This document shows, one piece after another, positions 7,109 to 15,331 of a stretch of 64,000 nt of DNA. The number at the start of each line of letters is the position of its first letter. Within the stretch, counting starts at the first letter, position 1. The position numbers and the translations under genes are program-made. This stretch comes from Nocardia colli (GTDB lineage: Bacteria; Actinomycetota; Actinomycetes; Mycobacteriales; Mycobacteriaceae): positions 62,001 through 126,000 of the forward strand of contig NZ_VXLC01000023.1 of NCBI RefSeq assembly GCF_008704205.1, written 5' to 3'. The notes below the pieces were generated by a model that had not been told where the DNA came from, did no database searches, and saw only the letters and a program-made list of their open reading frames with translations.

Positions 7109-8808
7109 GGCCGGGCGTCGGTGGCCGCGTCGAGGTTCGGCGGCGTGGCCCGCAACCGCAGCGGGTCCACCTTGCGCAGTGACATTGCCGCCACCACGGC
7201 GGCGAAGGTCGCCAGGGCGACGTGCCAGAAGCTGTAGAGCCCGATCGATCCGTCCGGTTGGAACACCAGCATCAACCAGGTACACAACCCGACCAGCACC
7301 ATCAATGTCGTGGTCGACAAGGCGAACCCGGCGGCCAGCGCCAGCGGCCACGAGTAGTACCAGGGCAGCGCGGCGGGTGACAGGATCACGATCCCGACGA
7401 ACGCGATCAGGATGCCGAACACCGCTTCACGCTCGCTGTGCCGGAACCGCCACCAGGCCCACACCAGCACGACGACCAGCGCCAAGGCGCACATCGCCCT
7501 GGTCACGGTGAGCACCTTGCCGGAATCGAGCGAGGTGAACCAGCCGACCGCGTGCATCATGATGGTCGGCAGCGAGAGCCAGTTGATGATCTTCTTCGAC
7601 CCGGACAGCGCGGTCAGCCAGCCGATGCCGACACCGGCGATGGCCGAGGCGGCCACGAACACCGCCGCGAACACGCTGAGCCCGAGTCCGGCGATCTTGG
7701 CGAACATCAGCGCCGGGTGCGGCATGTCCTCGGTCGGCTCGGCGGCATCGTGCGGCCGCTCGCTCTCCGGGAGGTTCGCCGGGTCGCGTCCGGCCCGCTG
7801 GGCGGCGCGCTTCTCGCGTTCGTGCAGCATCCAGATCCACACCAGGAACGGCAGCGCGATACCGGCCGTCGCCTTGATCGCCACTCCGATGGCGACCACC
7901 ACGATGCCCGCGACGTGATGGCGTTCCAGCACCAGCGCGATGCCGGCGCACATCAGCCCGACCATCAGCATCTCGTTGTGCACGCCACCCCAGAGGTGGA
8001 TCAGCACCAGCGGGTTGAGCACCGCCAGCCACAGCGCCACGGTCGGCTTGCCGCCGAGGTGTTTGGTCAGGTAGGGGACCGCCCACATCATCAGCGCGAG
8101 GCCGGGCAGCATGACCAGGCGCATCGCGATGGTTCCCGCGACCACGTTGTCCCCGGTGATACTGGTGATCCCGCGGCCGAGCAGCAGGAAGATCGGTCCG
8201 TAGGGCGCGGTGGTGGTCTTCCACACCGGGCTCACGTTGTCGAGCAGCACGCCGGGGTTCGCGATCGGTCCGACGACGTAAGGATCGAAACCATCGCGCA
8301 GCAGCGCGCCCTGCGCCAGGTACGAGTAGACGTCCTGGCTGAACATGGGCACGGCGAACAGCAGCGGCGTGATCCAGATGACGACGATGGCCCGTAACTC
8401 GTTCAGCGTCACGCCGGCGTCGAGGCGATCGCCCCGGCCGATCGTGGTGCGGCCGAGTCGCACCCACGCGGTGATCATCAGCAGCACGCCGATCCAGATG
8501 ACGATCGTGGACAGCGCGTAGCCGTGGCCGAACCGTAGCCAGGACAGGTGCAGCGCCTCGAGGATCGGGTCGCGCTTGCGCGTGCTGCCCGCGCCGAAGC
8601 CGCCGAAGGTGATCATGATCGCGCCGTAGAAACCGAGCAGCGCCGAGTGCCCTTCCGGGCTGCGCAGGAAGATCGCGACGGTGCGCATCCAGGACCGCAC
8701 ACCGGGTGCCTCGGCGGCGGCCGATTCGCGCTTCGCCGCGGTGTTCGGTGCGTGGCCGGTGATTTCAGTCAAGGTGGCCTCTGCGGCGCGCGTTTCGGGG
8801 GATGCCAT
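7105..8808 (-). CDS. mptA: Alpha-(1->6)-mannopyranosyltransferase MptA
   Basis: A polytopic GT-C glycosyltransferase that in mycobacteria extends the alpha-1,6-mannan core of lipomannan and lipoarabinomannan using polyprenyl-phosphomannose. About a dozen hydrophobic helices are visible. SQDVYSYLAQG after the third helix carries the acidic residue typical of GT-C loops, and SPAALPWYYSWPLAL is conserved in the MptA/MptB group. The ATG at 8808 has a GGGGGG tract about 10 bases upstream and is preferred over TTG at 8844. It sits next to the idsA2 type prenyltransferase as in M. tuberculosis, but here crtI and crtB flank it. Its stop overlaps the crtB start. The paralogue MptB cannot be fully excluded without alignment, but gene order favours MptA. 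Confidence 0.9.
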   Translation of the reverse strand: MASPETRAAEATLTEITGHAPNTAAKRESAAAEAPGVRSWMRTVAIFLRSPEGHSALLGFYGAIMITFGGFGAGSTRKRDPILEALHLSWLRFGHGYALSTIVIWIGVLLMITAWVRLGRTTIGRGDRLDAGVTLNELRAIVVIWITPLLFAVPMFSQDVYSYLAQGALLRDGFDPYVVGPIANPGVLLDNVSPVWKTTTAPYGPIFLLLGRGITSITGDNVVAGTIAMRLVMLPGLALMMWAVPYLTKHLGGKPTVALWLAVLNPLVLIHLWGGVHNEMLMVGLMCAGIALVLERHHVAGIVVVAIGVAIKATAGIALPFLVWIWMLHEREKRAAQRAGRDPANLPESERPHDAAEPTEDMPHPALMFAKIAGLGLSVFAAVFVAASAIAGVGIGWLTALSGSKKIINWLSLPTIMMHAVGWFTSLDSGKVLTVTRAMCALALVVVLVWAWWRFRHSEREAVFGILIAFVGIVILSPAALPWYYSWPLALAAGFALSTTTLMVLVGLCTWLMLVFQPDGSIGLYSFWHVALATFAAVVAAMSLRKVDPLRLRATPPNLDAATDARP

Positions 8809-8933
8809 CTGGTGTCGGTCCCCCCGAATGGTCAGCGGTCGCAACCGCGAGTGAATAGGTCGGCGCCTAGTTTACGGCGTCGCCGGGAACACTATCTCGC
8901 TGGTACGCGCGGTTTCATCTCGAGCGGGTGCGG

Positions 8934-10511
8934 CTAGCCGGTAATGCGGGTTGCCGCCAGTTTTCCGGACAGCAGGGTGGTCGGTACCCCAACGCCCGGC
9001 GTGGTGCCGCAACCAGCGATAACTACATTGTCGCTGGAGCGCGGAAAATTGCGCGAACGAAATGGTCCGGTTTGCCGGAAGAGGTGCGCCGCGGAGAACG
9101 GGGTACCGGCCAGCATGCCTTGATCCAGCCAGGTTTGTGGCGTGTCCAGATGGTCGACGGTGAAATGCTCGGCAATGCCGGTGTAACCGCGGCTTTCCAG
9201 CACTTCGAGCAGTTCACGCAGGTATGCGGGCGCGAGCCGGGGCCAATCCAGGGGAGCGGCGTCCAGATTGGGGCAGGGAGCCAGCAGCGAGAATGGTTCG
9301 TGCGGTCCGTCGGCGCGGGTGATGAACAGGCCGGGGTCGGTGAGGGCGGGTCGAGTGAGCAATAGCGACGGGTCGCTCATCAATCGACCGCGGCGCCCCG
9401 CGATCTCCTTGAACGTCGTGTCCCACGCGTCGCCGAATTCGATCGTGTGATGCGCCTGGACGGGCCATGTGCGCGCTACTTCGGCTGGGACGGTGCCGTG
9501 CGCGACGACCGCGGAGGGCGCGGCCCGCAATCCGCGGCGGCGACGCACGCCGAAGCGTTCGATGGATCCGATATCGGCGGTCAGCACCAGGGCATCGCAG
9601 TCGAACGTGCGACCGTCGGCCGTGCGCACCCGCTCGGCTCGCCGCCCCGCGTAGTCCACCCTGGTCACCTCGGTGCCGAGTTCCAGCGTCCCGCCCGCGG
9701 CCGTGAACGCCTCGGCCATCGCCGCCGCGATGGCCCGCATCCCGCCTTCGGGGAAGTAGACGCCGAGCGAGGTGTCCATGTGCGGGATCGCGCCGTACAC
9801 CGCCAGCGCCTCGGCGGGCGCCAGGCCTGCGTACAGCGCCTGGAAGGTGAACAACCGGGCCAGCCGCGGATCCCGCAGGATCCGGTGCACCCGCGGACCG
9901 AGCCTGCCGAATCCGCCGAGCCGCACCAAATCCAGGAGGGCACGGCGCTTTTCGGGCACGCGAACCATGTCCAGGGGCGAATCGAAGTTGGTGTCCATGA
10001 ACTCGCCGAACTCGGCGGCGTAGATCCGCGCCAGCCAGTCCCGCAGCCGTCGATAGCGCCGCGCCTCGGCCGGACCGCAGACCAGCGCGACCTCCTCGGC
10101 CATCGCGTCGGCGTCGGCGAACACCCGCAGGGACGCGCCGTCGGCGAACTCGGCGTGATAGCTGGGGGTGAGTTGCTGGATGCGCAGCGCGGGTTTACAG
10201 GTCTCCGGTGTCCGCCCGACCGCGGCGAGCGCGTCGGTGATCAGCTCGGGCAGCGTCAACACGGTTGCGCCGGAATCGATCTCGTAATCCGGTCCCTGGT
10301 AGCGCCCGACTCGTCCGCCCGGATGATCGGCTCGTTCGAGCAGGGTCACTGTGCGGCCCGCGCCGGTGAGATAGAGCGCGGCGGACAATCCGGCCAGTCC
10401 GGCACCGACTACAACGACCCGATCCGTCGGCCCGGCAACAGTTTTCAGCACGCGCGTGACTGACCTGTCCCGCATAGGTGCGCGATCGGCCGGTGCGGCA
10501 ACGTCTTTCAT
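8934..10511 (-). CDS. crtI: Phytoene desaturase CrtI
   Basis: CrtI introduces four double bonds into phytoene to give lycopene, using FAD. The 525-residue protein has the N-terminal dinucleotide fold VVVVGAGLAGLSAALYL, then ERADHPGGRVGRY, and the C-terminal FAD-contact block VVIAGCGTTPGVGVP typical of bacterial CrtI. The ATG is preceded by GGGGAAG at normal spacing, 41 bases after idsA2. Downstream, a 125-base gap separates it from mptA. The gene order idsA2-crtI-mptA-crtB makes the lycopene pathway clear. A diapophytoene or neurosporene-forming variant would look much the same by motif, so the number of desaturations is inferred. Confidence 0.92.
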   Translation of the reverse strand: MKDVAAPADRAPMRDRSVTRVLKTVAGPTDRVVVVGAGLAGLSAALYLTGAGRTVTLLERADHPGGRVGRYQGPDYEIDSGATVLTLPELITDALAAVGRTPETCKPALRIQQLTPSYHAEFADGASLRVFADADAMAEEVALVCGPAEARRYRRLRDWLARIYAAEFGEFMDTNFDSPLDMVRVPEKRRALLDLVRLGGFGRLGPRVHRILRDPRLARLFTFQALYAGLAPAEALAVYGAIPHMDTSLGVYFPEGGMRAIAAAMAEAFTAAGGTLELGTEVTRVDYAGRRAERVRTADGRTFDCDALVLTADIGSIERFGVRRRRGLRAAPSAVVAHGTVPAEVARTWPVQAHHTIEFGDAWDTTFKEIAGRRGRLMSDPSLLLTRPALTDPGLFITRADGPHEPFSLLAPCPNLDAAPLDWPRLAPAYLRELLEVLESRGYTGIAEHFTVDHLDTPQTWLDQGMLAGTPFSAAHLFRQTGPFRSRNFPRSSDNVVIAGCGTTPGVGVPTTLLSGKLAATRITG

Positions 10512-10552
10512 TCAGCTTCCCCTTTTCGCGGCCCGCGTCGCCGAATGCGCAC

Positions 10553-11791
10553 TCACGCAGCGCGCTTGGTCGCCGCCAATGCCATGGCGCGCAACCGCTC
10601 TTTCGAAGCCGGTGTCGCCGTGCTGGTTTCGATCGCGGCCAGGCCGGCCTCGGTGAGCTCGGTGATCCGCCGCTCCACCTCGTCGACCGCGCCGAGTTCG
10701 GTGATCACGGCGCGCAGCTTCGCCACCTCGTCCGCGTCCAGATCGGTGCCGATGCTGGTGCGCAGCAGCTTCGCCGCGGCCGGATCGGCCTCGTCGGCCC
10801 TGGCCAGCGCCTCGGCGAGCAGCACGGTGCGCTTGCCCTCGCGCAGATCGTCACCGGACGGCTTGCCGGTCACCGCCGGGTCGCCGAATACGCCCAGCAG
10901 ATCGTCACGCAGCTGGAAGGCGATGCCGATATCGGTGCCGAACAGGCGGTAGGCGTCGACCAGACCCTGGTCGGCGTCGGCGATGGCCGCACCCAGGTGC
11001 AACGGGCGTTCGACGGTGTAGGCGGCGGTCTTGTACCGGTTGATCCGCAGCGCGGCCTCGACCGATTCGTCCGCGCCGGCCTCGCCGTGGATGTCGAGCA
11101 GCTGCCCGCCGAGCACCTCGGTGCGCATGCCCGCCCACACCGGCGCGAACCGGGCGATCGCCGCCGGATCCAGCCCGGACGCGTGCACCATGTCGTCGGC
11201 CCAGGCCAGCGCCAGATCGCCGACCAGGATCGCGACGCTGGCGCCGAAGTGCGCGGAGTCGCCGGTCCAGCCGCGGTCGCGGTGGCGCTGCTCGAAGTCG
11301 ACGTGCACGGTCGGGAACCGGCGGCGGGTGCGCGAGGAGTCGATGATGTCGTCGTGGATCAGCGCGCAGGCCTGCACCAATTCGAGCGCCGAGCAGGCGG
11401 TCAGCACCGCGTCGGCGTCCGGTCCGTCGGCGTCGCCGCCCGCGCCGAGCCAGCCGGTCCAGGCGAACGCGGGCCGGGTGCGCTTGCCGCCGCGCAGCAC
11501 GAACAGTTCCAGCGCGTCCGCGGCCTCCACGAAGACCGGGCCCAGCTGCTCGACCAGCTCCCGCCGGGTGGCGAAGAACCTGGTCAGCGCGTCTTCCACG
11601 GCGGCGACGAAGGCCGGCGTGCCCGGCTGCGGTGCGATGAGCTCGGCCGCCGAGGTGCGGTGAGGCGTCTGGATACCGGATCCGGCGGACAGGGGAGCCT
11701 CCAAGGTCGTGCGGGCGATGGGCGCGTGGCGCCACGGGTTTTGTTGCGAAGAATACGCGTACTCGTCGGTACGACCCCTCGGGCCTGCCAC
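10553..11791 (-). CDS. idsA2: Geranylgeranyl diphosphate synthase, IdsA2 type
   Basis: A polyprenyl diphosphate synthase that makes the C20 precursor for phytoene. The first aspartate-rich motif DDIID is at residues 147-151 with RTRR after it, and the second is DDLLGVFGD, where the last position of a strict DDxxD is changed, as in many actinobacterial GGPP synthases. GGKRTRP near residue 101 binds the diphosphate. The first about 50 residues look unconserved. The GTG start at 11791 leaves only 22 bases to the divergent metF start, so the true start may lie further inside. It heads the carotenoid operon and occupies the place of Rv2173 next to mptA. Confidence 0.92.
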   Translation of the reverse strand: MAGPRGRTDEYAYSSQQNPWRHAPIARTTLEAPLSAGSGIQTPHRTSAAELIAPQPGTPAFVAAVEDALTRFFATRRELVEQLGPVFVEAADALELFVLRGGKRTRPAFAWTGWLGAGGDADGPDADAVLTACSALELVQACALIHDDIIDSSRTRRRFPTVHVDFEQRHRDRGWTGDSAHFGASVAILVGDLALAWADDMVHASGLDPAAIARFAPVWAGMRTEVLGGQLLDIHGEAGADESVEAALRINRYKTAAYTVERPLHLGAAIADADQGLVDAYRLFGTDIGIAFQLRDDLLGVFGDPAVTGKPSGDDLREGKRTVLLAEALARADEADPAAAKLLRTSIGTDLDADEVAKLRAVITELGAVDEVERRITELTEAGLAAIETSTATPASKERLRAMALAATKRAA

Positions 11792-11801
11792 CCCTCACCA
11801 C

Positions 11802-11807
11802 TAGACT
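11802..11807 (+). promoter_or_regulatory. -10 element for leaderless metF
   Basis: TAGACT (TAnnnT) ends 6 bases before the metF GTG start inside the 22-base divergent gap, which has no ribosome site on this strand. Confidence 0.45.
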
Positions 11808-11813
11808 GAACCG

Positions 11814-12815
11814 GTGACTTTCGACAATGCGCGGGGACCCTCGACCCCAGGCGGTCCGCCCCGGACGCAGCCGGACGTCTCGGCCACCCCTTCCGTTGTC
11901 CAGAGTCTGCGGACCCATTCCAGCACCTCGGTGCCGTTCTCGGTGGAGTTCAATCCGCCGCGCGACGCCGCCAACGAGGCCCGGTTGTGGCGGGCCGTGC
12001 GCCAATTCGAGCGGATGCATCCGGCGTTCGTCTCGATGACCTACGGCGCGGGCGGATCCACCCGCGATCGCACCGTGCGGGTCACCGGCGAGCTGGCCCA
12101 GCAGACGACCCTGCTGCCGGTGGCGCATCTCACCGCCGTGGAGCACAGCCTGTCCGAATTGCGTTCGCTGGTCGGCTCTTACGCCGATTCGGGGATCCGC
12201 AACATCCTGGTGCTGCGCGGCGATCCGCCCGGCGATCCGCTCGGCGAATGGCAGCAGCATCCCGAGGGCGTCGCGTATGCCGAGGAGTTGGTGCGCATCG
12301 TGCGCGATCTCGGCGACTTCCACGTCGGCGTCGCCTCGTTCCCGCAGGGCCACCACCGCTCGCCCGATCTGGACTCCGACACCGCCTACCTGGCCGCGAA
12401 ACTGCGTGCGGGCGCGGAGTATTCGATCACCCAGATGTTCTTCGACGTCGAGCACTACCTGCGGTTGCGCGACCGGATCGCCGAGTTCGACCCGATCGAG
12501 GGCGCCAAGCCGATCATCCCCGAGCTGATGCCGATCACCTCGCTGCGCACGGTCGCGCGCGCCGAGGAACTCTGCGGTCGCGCGCTGCCGGCCACGGTCT
12601 TGGAACGGCTGAACAACGCCGCGGGCGACGATCCGGACGCCAACCACGCCGCGGTGCGCGAGGTCGGCATCGAGATCGCCACGGAGATGGCCCAGCGGCT
12701 CATCGACGAGGGCGCACCCTGCCTGCACTTCATCACCCTGAACTTCGCCAAGGCGACCACCGAGGTCCTCACCAACCTCGGCTACGGCGTCACCGCCGCC
12801 CCGATCAGCGCCTAG
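11814..12815 (+). CDS. metF: Methylenetetrahydrofolate reductase
   Basis: MetF reduces 5,10-methylene-THF to 5-methyl-THF for methionine synthesis. The 333-residue protein has the TIM-barrel FAD family blocks: SVEFNPPRD with the catalytic-type Glu, FVSMTYGAGGSTRDRT, HLTAVEHS, ILVLRGDPPGD, ASFPQGHHRS, EYSITQMFFD and ELMPITS, and a C-terminal PCLHFITLNFAKAT. The first about 35 residues are an unconserved extension. The GTG start lies 6 bases after a -10 element, so translation is probably leaderless. Position matches Rv2172c of M. tuberculosis. It converges on the S15 hydrolase gene with palindrome copy 2 in between. A methionine-cycle gene beside a SAM-riboswitch operon may be coincidence. Confidence 0.93.
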   Translation: MTFDNARGPSTPGGPPRTQPDVSATPSVVQSLRTHSSTSVPFSVEFNPPRDAANEARLWRAVRQFERMHPAFVSMTYGAGGSTRDRTVRVTGELAQQTTLLPVAHLTAVEHSLSELRSLVGSYADSGIRNILVLRGDPPGDPLGEWQQHPEGVAYAEELVRIVRDLGDFHVGVASFPQGHHRSPDLDSDTAYLAAKLRAGAEYSITQMFFDVEHYLRLRDRIAEFDPIEGAKPIIPELMPITSLRTVARAEELCGRALPATVLERLNNAAGDDPDANHAAVREVGIEIATEMAQRLIDEGAPCLHFITLNFAKATTEVLTNLGYGVTAAPISA

Positions 12816-12820
12816 CCCGC

Positions 12821-12900
12821 ACAGCCGCACCACTCTTGATTTCCCGCACCGAAAATCGCATGCAATTTTCGGTGCGGGAAATCAGAAGTGGTGCGGCTGT
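12821..12900. repeat. Palindromic repeat, copy 2 of 4
   Basis: An 80-bp palindrome from ACAGCCGCAC to GTGCGGCTGT, centred on GCATGC (12858-12863). The left shoulder reads CACTCTTGATT and the right ATCAGAAGTG, so its asymmetric shoulders are inverted relative to copy 1. It fills the convergent gap between metF and the S15 hydrolase. Confidence 0.95.
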
Positions 12901-12905
12901 GGGGG

Positions 12906-14939
12906 TTACCAGCCGGGGGTGCCGGCTAGGGGGACGTTGACGTAGCTGGGTTCGGATGGGTCCAGTTGGAGGTGCTGGGGTTTGAGTTCGGTTGCGTCCA
13001 GTAGTGGGCGGATGGGGAGGCCCTTGGGGTAGTTGCCTGCGAAGATGTCGATCCGAAGCCGGTGTCCCGGTTGCAGTATCGCGTCGGTGGGGGCGAGGCC
13101 TAGGTCGAGTTGGGTGGGCTGACCGGGGACGGTGGGCTGTCGAGCGGCGAGGGACATCATCGGGAAGGGATCGGTGTACGCGCCGTCGGGGGAGCGGCGG
13201 CTCTTGGCGTCGTCGATGGCGCGCATCGAGGACATCAGCTGGCCGGTGGTCAGTGTCACCGAACGGCCGTCCGGGGCAACATCATTCAGTGTGGCGGTCC
13301 AGTAGCCGTCGGTGGCGTCGTGCACCGTGTTCAGGTGCACCGCGATCGGCCCGGAGATCGTCGTCGGCTCGGCCACCGGGGGGCTGGTGAAGGTCAGCCC
13401 GCTGAGTTCCTGCACCCTGGCGTCTTTGCCGCAGCCGGAGAAGACGAGGATGCCCGCGGTGCCTTGAACGGCGTCGGCCGAGCAGAGGCTGGCCAGACCG
13501 GGCGCGACGGTGAGGCGGGTCGGCTCGGAAGTCGGCTCGGCCGTGAGGGTTCCGTCGTGCACGCTGGTGGTCGTGGTGCCGCTCGGAGCGGCCGACAGAT
13601 ACAACCGGCGATGGCTCGCCTCGGCCCGCGGGAACTGGTCGTTGCTCGTCCAGCCGGCACCCTGCTGCCACATCGTCACCGGCCCGTATCCGTCGATGCC
13701 GTTGTCGATTCCCTTGAGCCACTTGTCGAACCACGCGCGCTGCAACACATCGATGCGCGGCGGTTCACCGGCCTTGCCGCGCATGTCGAAGCCCGCGTTC
13801 ACGTGGTAGCTGTTGCCCATGATCAGCTGCTTCTGCCCGGGCGGCAGCGGAATGTCTTGGTAGATCCGGGGTTCACCGTTGGCGAAGTTGTCGTGCCAGC
13901 CGCCGATCACCAGCGTCGGTACCGTGATGCGCTCGGGATGCCCCAGCCACGCTTGACGAATCGGGCTGTCGGGGTCGAGAACGCTCTGCAATTGCGGCTG
14001 GATCGCATCGAACGAATCCGTGCTCATCGTCTGAATTCCGACGTCCATGAACGACATCGGACTGGCCAGCCGGTCGGCGAGCCACTGCATGTCGAACTTG
14101 CCCTGCATCAGCGACACCAGATCCGGCACGAACTTGGCCACATTCACCGCGAGCAGGTAGGGGAGCAGGATGCCGATGGCCGCTCCGCCGGGGGCGATCA
14201 TGTCGCGTACCAGGTCGTTGCCCGGCACCACCGGCACGATGGCTTTCAGTGCGGGCGGCTGCTTTTCGGCCGCCTGCACCTGATTGATCGCGGAGTACGA
14301 GGCGCCGGTCATCCCGACCTTCCCGTCCGACCACGGCTGCGCGGCCGCCCAGGCGATCACCTCCGGGGTGTCCTGCTGATCCTTCGGCCCCCACGGCTCC
14401 CAGATCCCTTGGGAGAAACCGGTTCCGCGGACATCGACCACGACCTGGGTGTAACCGCTTCGAATCAGGTTGGGGTCCACCGCAAAAGCCCGCCCGAACC
14501 CACCACCGGCCACCCGCGTCGCATCGGTCAGCGCCTCCAGCGGGGTGCCGGGCAGCTCGAAGTCCCGCAGGAACCCGACGATCGCGTCGGATAACACCGG
14601 CACCGACAGCCCCGTCTGCGCGATCATCGACAACAGCTTGGTGTAGGGCGTCAGATTCACGATCGTCGGCAGCGGCGTGCTGACCGGACCGTTCGCGTCC
14701 GCAGGCCGGTACACATTCGCCTTCAGCACCGTCCCGTCACTCATGGTGATCGGCACATCCCAATCGATGTGCATCCCCGGATACTGCTGCGGCCCATCGT
14801 GCACCGCCGTCCACGCGGCAACACCCGCAGGCGCAGCGGGCACCCCAGGCGCCACCACCACCTGCGAAACTCCAAGCAGCGCAAGAACTCCGATAAGCGC
14901 CCTGGTCCACCGACGGGCTGGAGCAATCAACATCGACAT
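12906..14939 (-). CDS. Secreted CocE/NonD-type hydrolase (X-Pro dipeptidyl-peptidase S15 family)
   Basis: An alpha/beta hydrolase of the S15/CocE group: it cleaves acyl esters, amides or Xaa-Pro peptides, and the substrate here is unknown. From the ATG at 14939 (AGGAG 11 bases upstream) the protein has 677 residues. A signal peptide covers about residues 1-36. The nucleophile Ser214 lies in TGASYSAINQ, an acidic residue in GGWHDNF, and a His in NSYHVNAG. The C-terminal jelly-roll carries HRLRIDIFAGNYP. The gene stands alone, with an 18-bp inverted repeat in its promoter region that suggests repressor control. A longer in-frame start at 15053 lacks a ribosome site and would hide the signal peptide. 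Confidence 0.87.
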   Translation of the reverse strand: MSMLIAPARRWTRALIGVLALLGVSQVVVAPGVPAAPAGVAAWTAVHDGPQQYPGMHIDWDVPITMSDGTVLKANVYRPADANGPVSTPLPTIVNLTPYTKLLSMIAQTGLSVPVLSDAIVGFLRDFELPGTPLEALTDATRVAGGGFGRAFAVDPNLIRSGYTQVVVDVRGTGFSQGIWEPWGPKDQQDTPEVIAWAAAQPWSDGKVGMTGASYSAINQVQAAEKQPPALKAIVPVVPGNDLVRDMIAPGGAAIGILLPYLLAVNVAKFVPDLVSLMQGKFDMQWLADRLASPMSFMDVGIQTMSTDSFDAIQPQLQSVLDPDSPIRQAWLGHPERITVPTLVIGGWHDNFANGEPRIYQDIPLPPGQKQLIMGNSYHVNAGFDMRGKAGEPPRIDVLQRAWFDKWLKGIDNGIDGYGPVTMWQQGAGWTSNDQFPRAEASHRRLYLSAAPSGTTTTSVHDGTLTAEPTSEPTRLTVAPGLASLCSADAVQGTAGILVFSGCGKDARVQELSGLTFTSPPVAEPTTISGPIAVHLNTVHDATDGYWTATLNDVAPDGRSVTLTTGQLMSSMRAIDDAKSRRSPDGAYTDPFPMMSLAARQPTVPGQPTQLDLGLAPTDAILQPGHRLRIDIFAGNYPKGLPIRPLLDATELKPQHLQLDPSEPSYVNVPLAGTPGW

Positions 14940-14964
14940 CTCCCTCTCCTGATCGGCCAGAAAT

Positions 14965-14982
14965 ATACATGCACGCCTGTAT
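14965..14982. promoter_or_regulatory. Inverted-repeat operator candidate upstream of the S15 hydrolase
   Basis: ATACATGC-AC-GCCTGTAT is a dyad with 7 of 8 paired bases, about 25-43 bases upstream of the ATG. It overlaps a TATATT -10 candidate on the minus strand. The form fits a TetR-type operator; the regulator is not adjacent. Confidence 0.45.
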
Positions 14983-15125
14983 GTTTTGACCTGATCGAAG
15001 GAACTATGTCGTAGTGCCCAAGAACGCCCCAACACCCTGGGCACCGTACCCAACGCATAGCGCTACGACAGACTCGATCGCCATCCGCTGACCACCGCGG
15101 CGCTCTGCCTGCGGCGCGCGTTTTT

Positions 15126-15331
15126 GCCTGGCGCGCACGGACTTGCCAGCGGTTTTGTGCGCGCGGGCCTGAAAGGCGCGCGGCCGGAACTTATGCCGGG
15201 GTCGTGTGCATCGGGCGGCGCGCGTGCTCCGCCTCGTGGTTGTGTCACCTGCTGCGCGCGTATCTGCCTGGCGCGCACGAAACTGTGGGCAGTTTCGTGC
15301 GCGTCAGGCAGATTGGTGCGCGCGGTCAGGC
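15126..15331. repeat. Cluster of five GCCTGnCGCGCAC motifs in alternating orientation
   Basis: The 14940-15325 gap holds no convincing gene. It carries GCCTGGCGCGCAC at 15126 and 15266, and inverted relatives GTGCGCGCGGGCCTG at 15157, GTGCGCGTCAGGC at 15297 and GTGCGCGCGGTCAGGC at 15316. The 15266 and 15297 copies form a long hairpin (15263-15312, about 23 paired bases, loop TGGG). The last motif overlaps the stop of the monooxygenase gene at 15326. Confidence 0.7.

Noticed and set aside
15063..15278. 71-residue minus-strand frame in the 14.9-15.3 kb gap
   Set aside because: Its translation is Arg/Pro/Ala-rich and made of the repeated motifs; no start signal.
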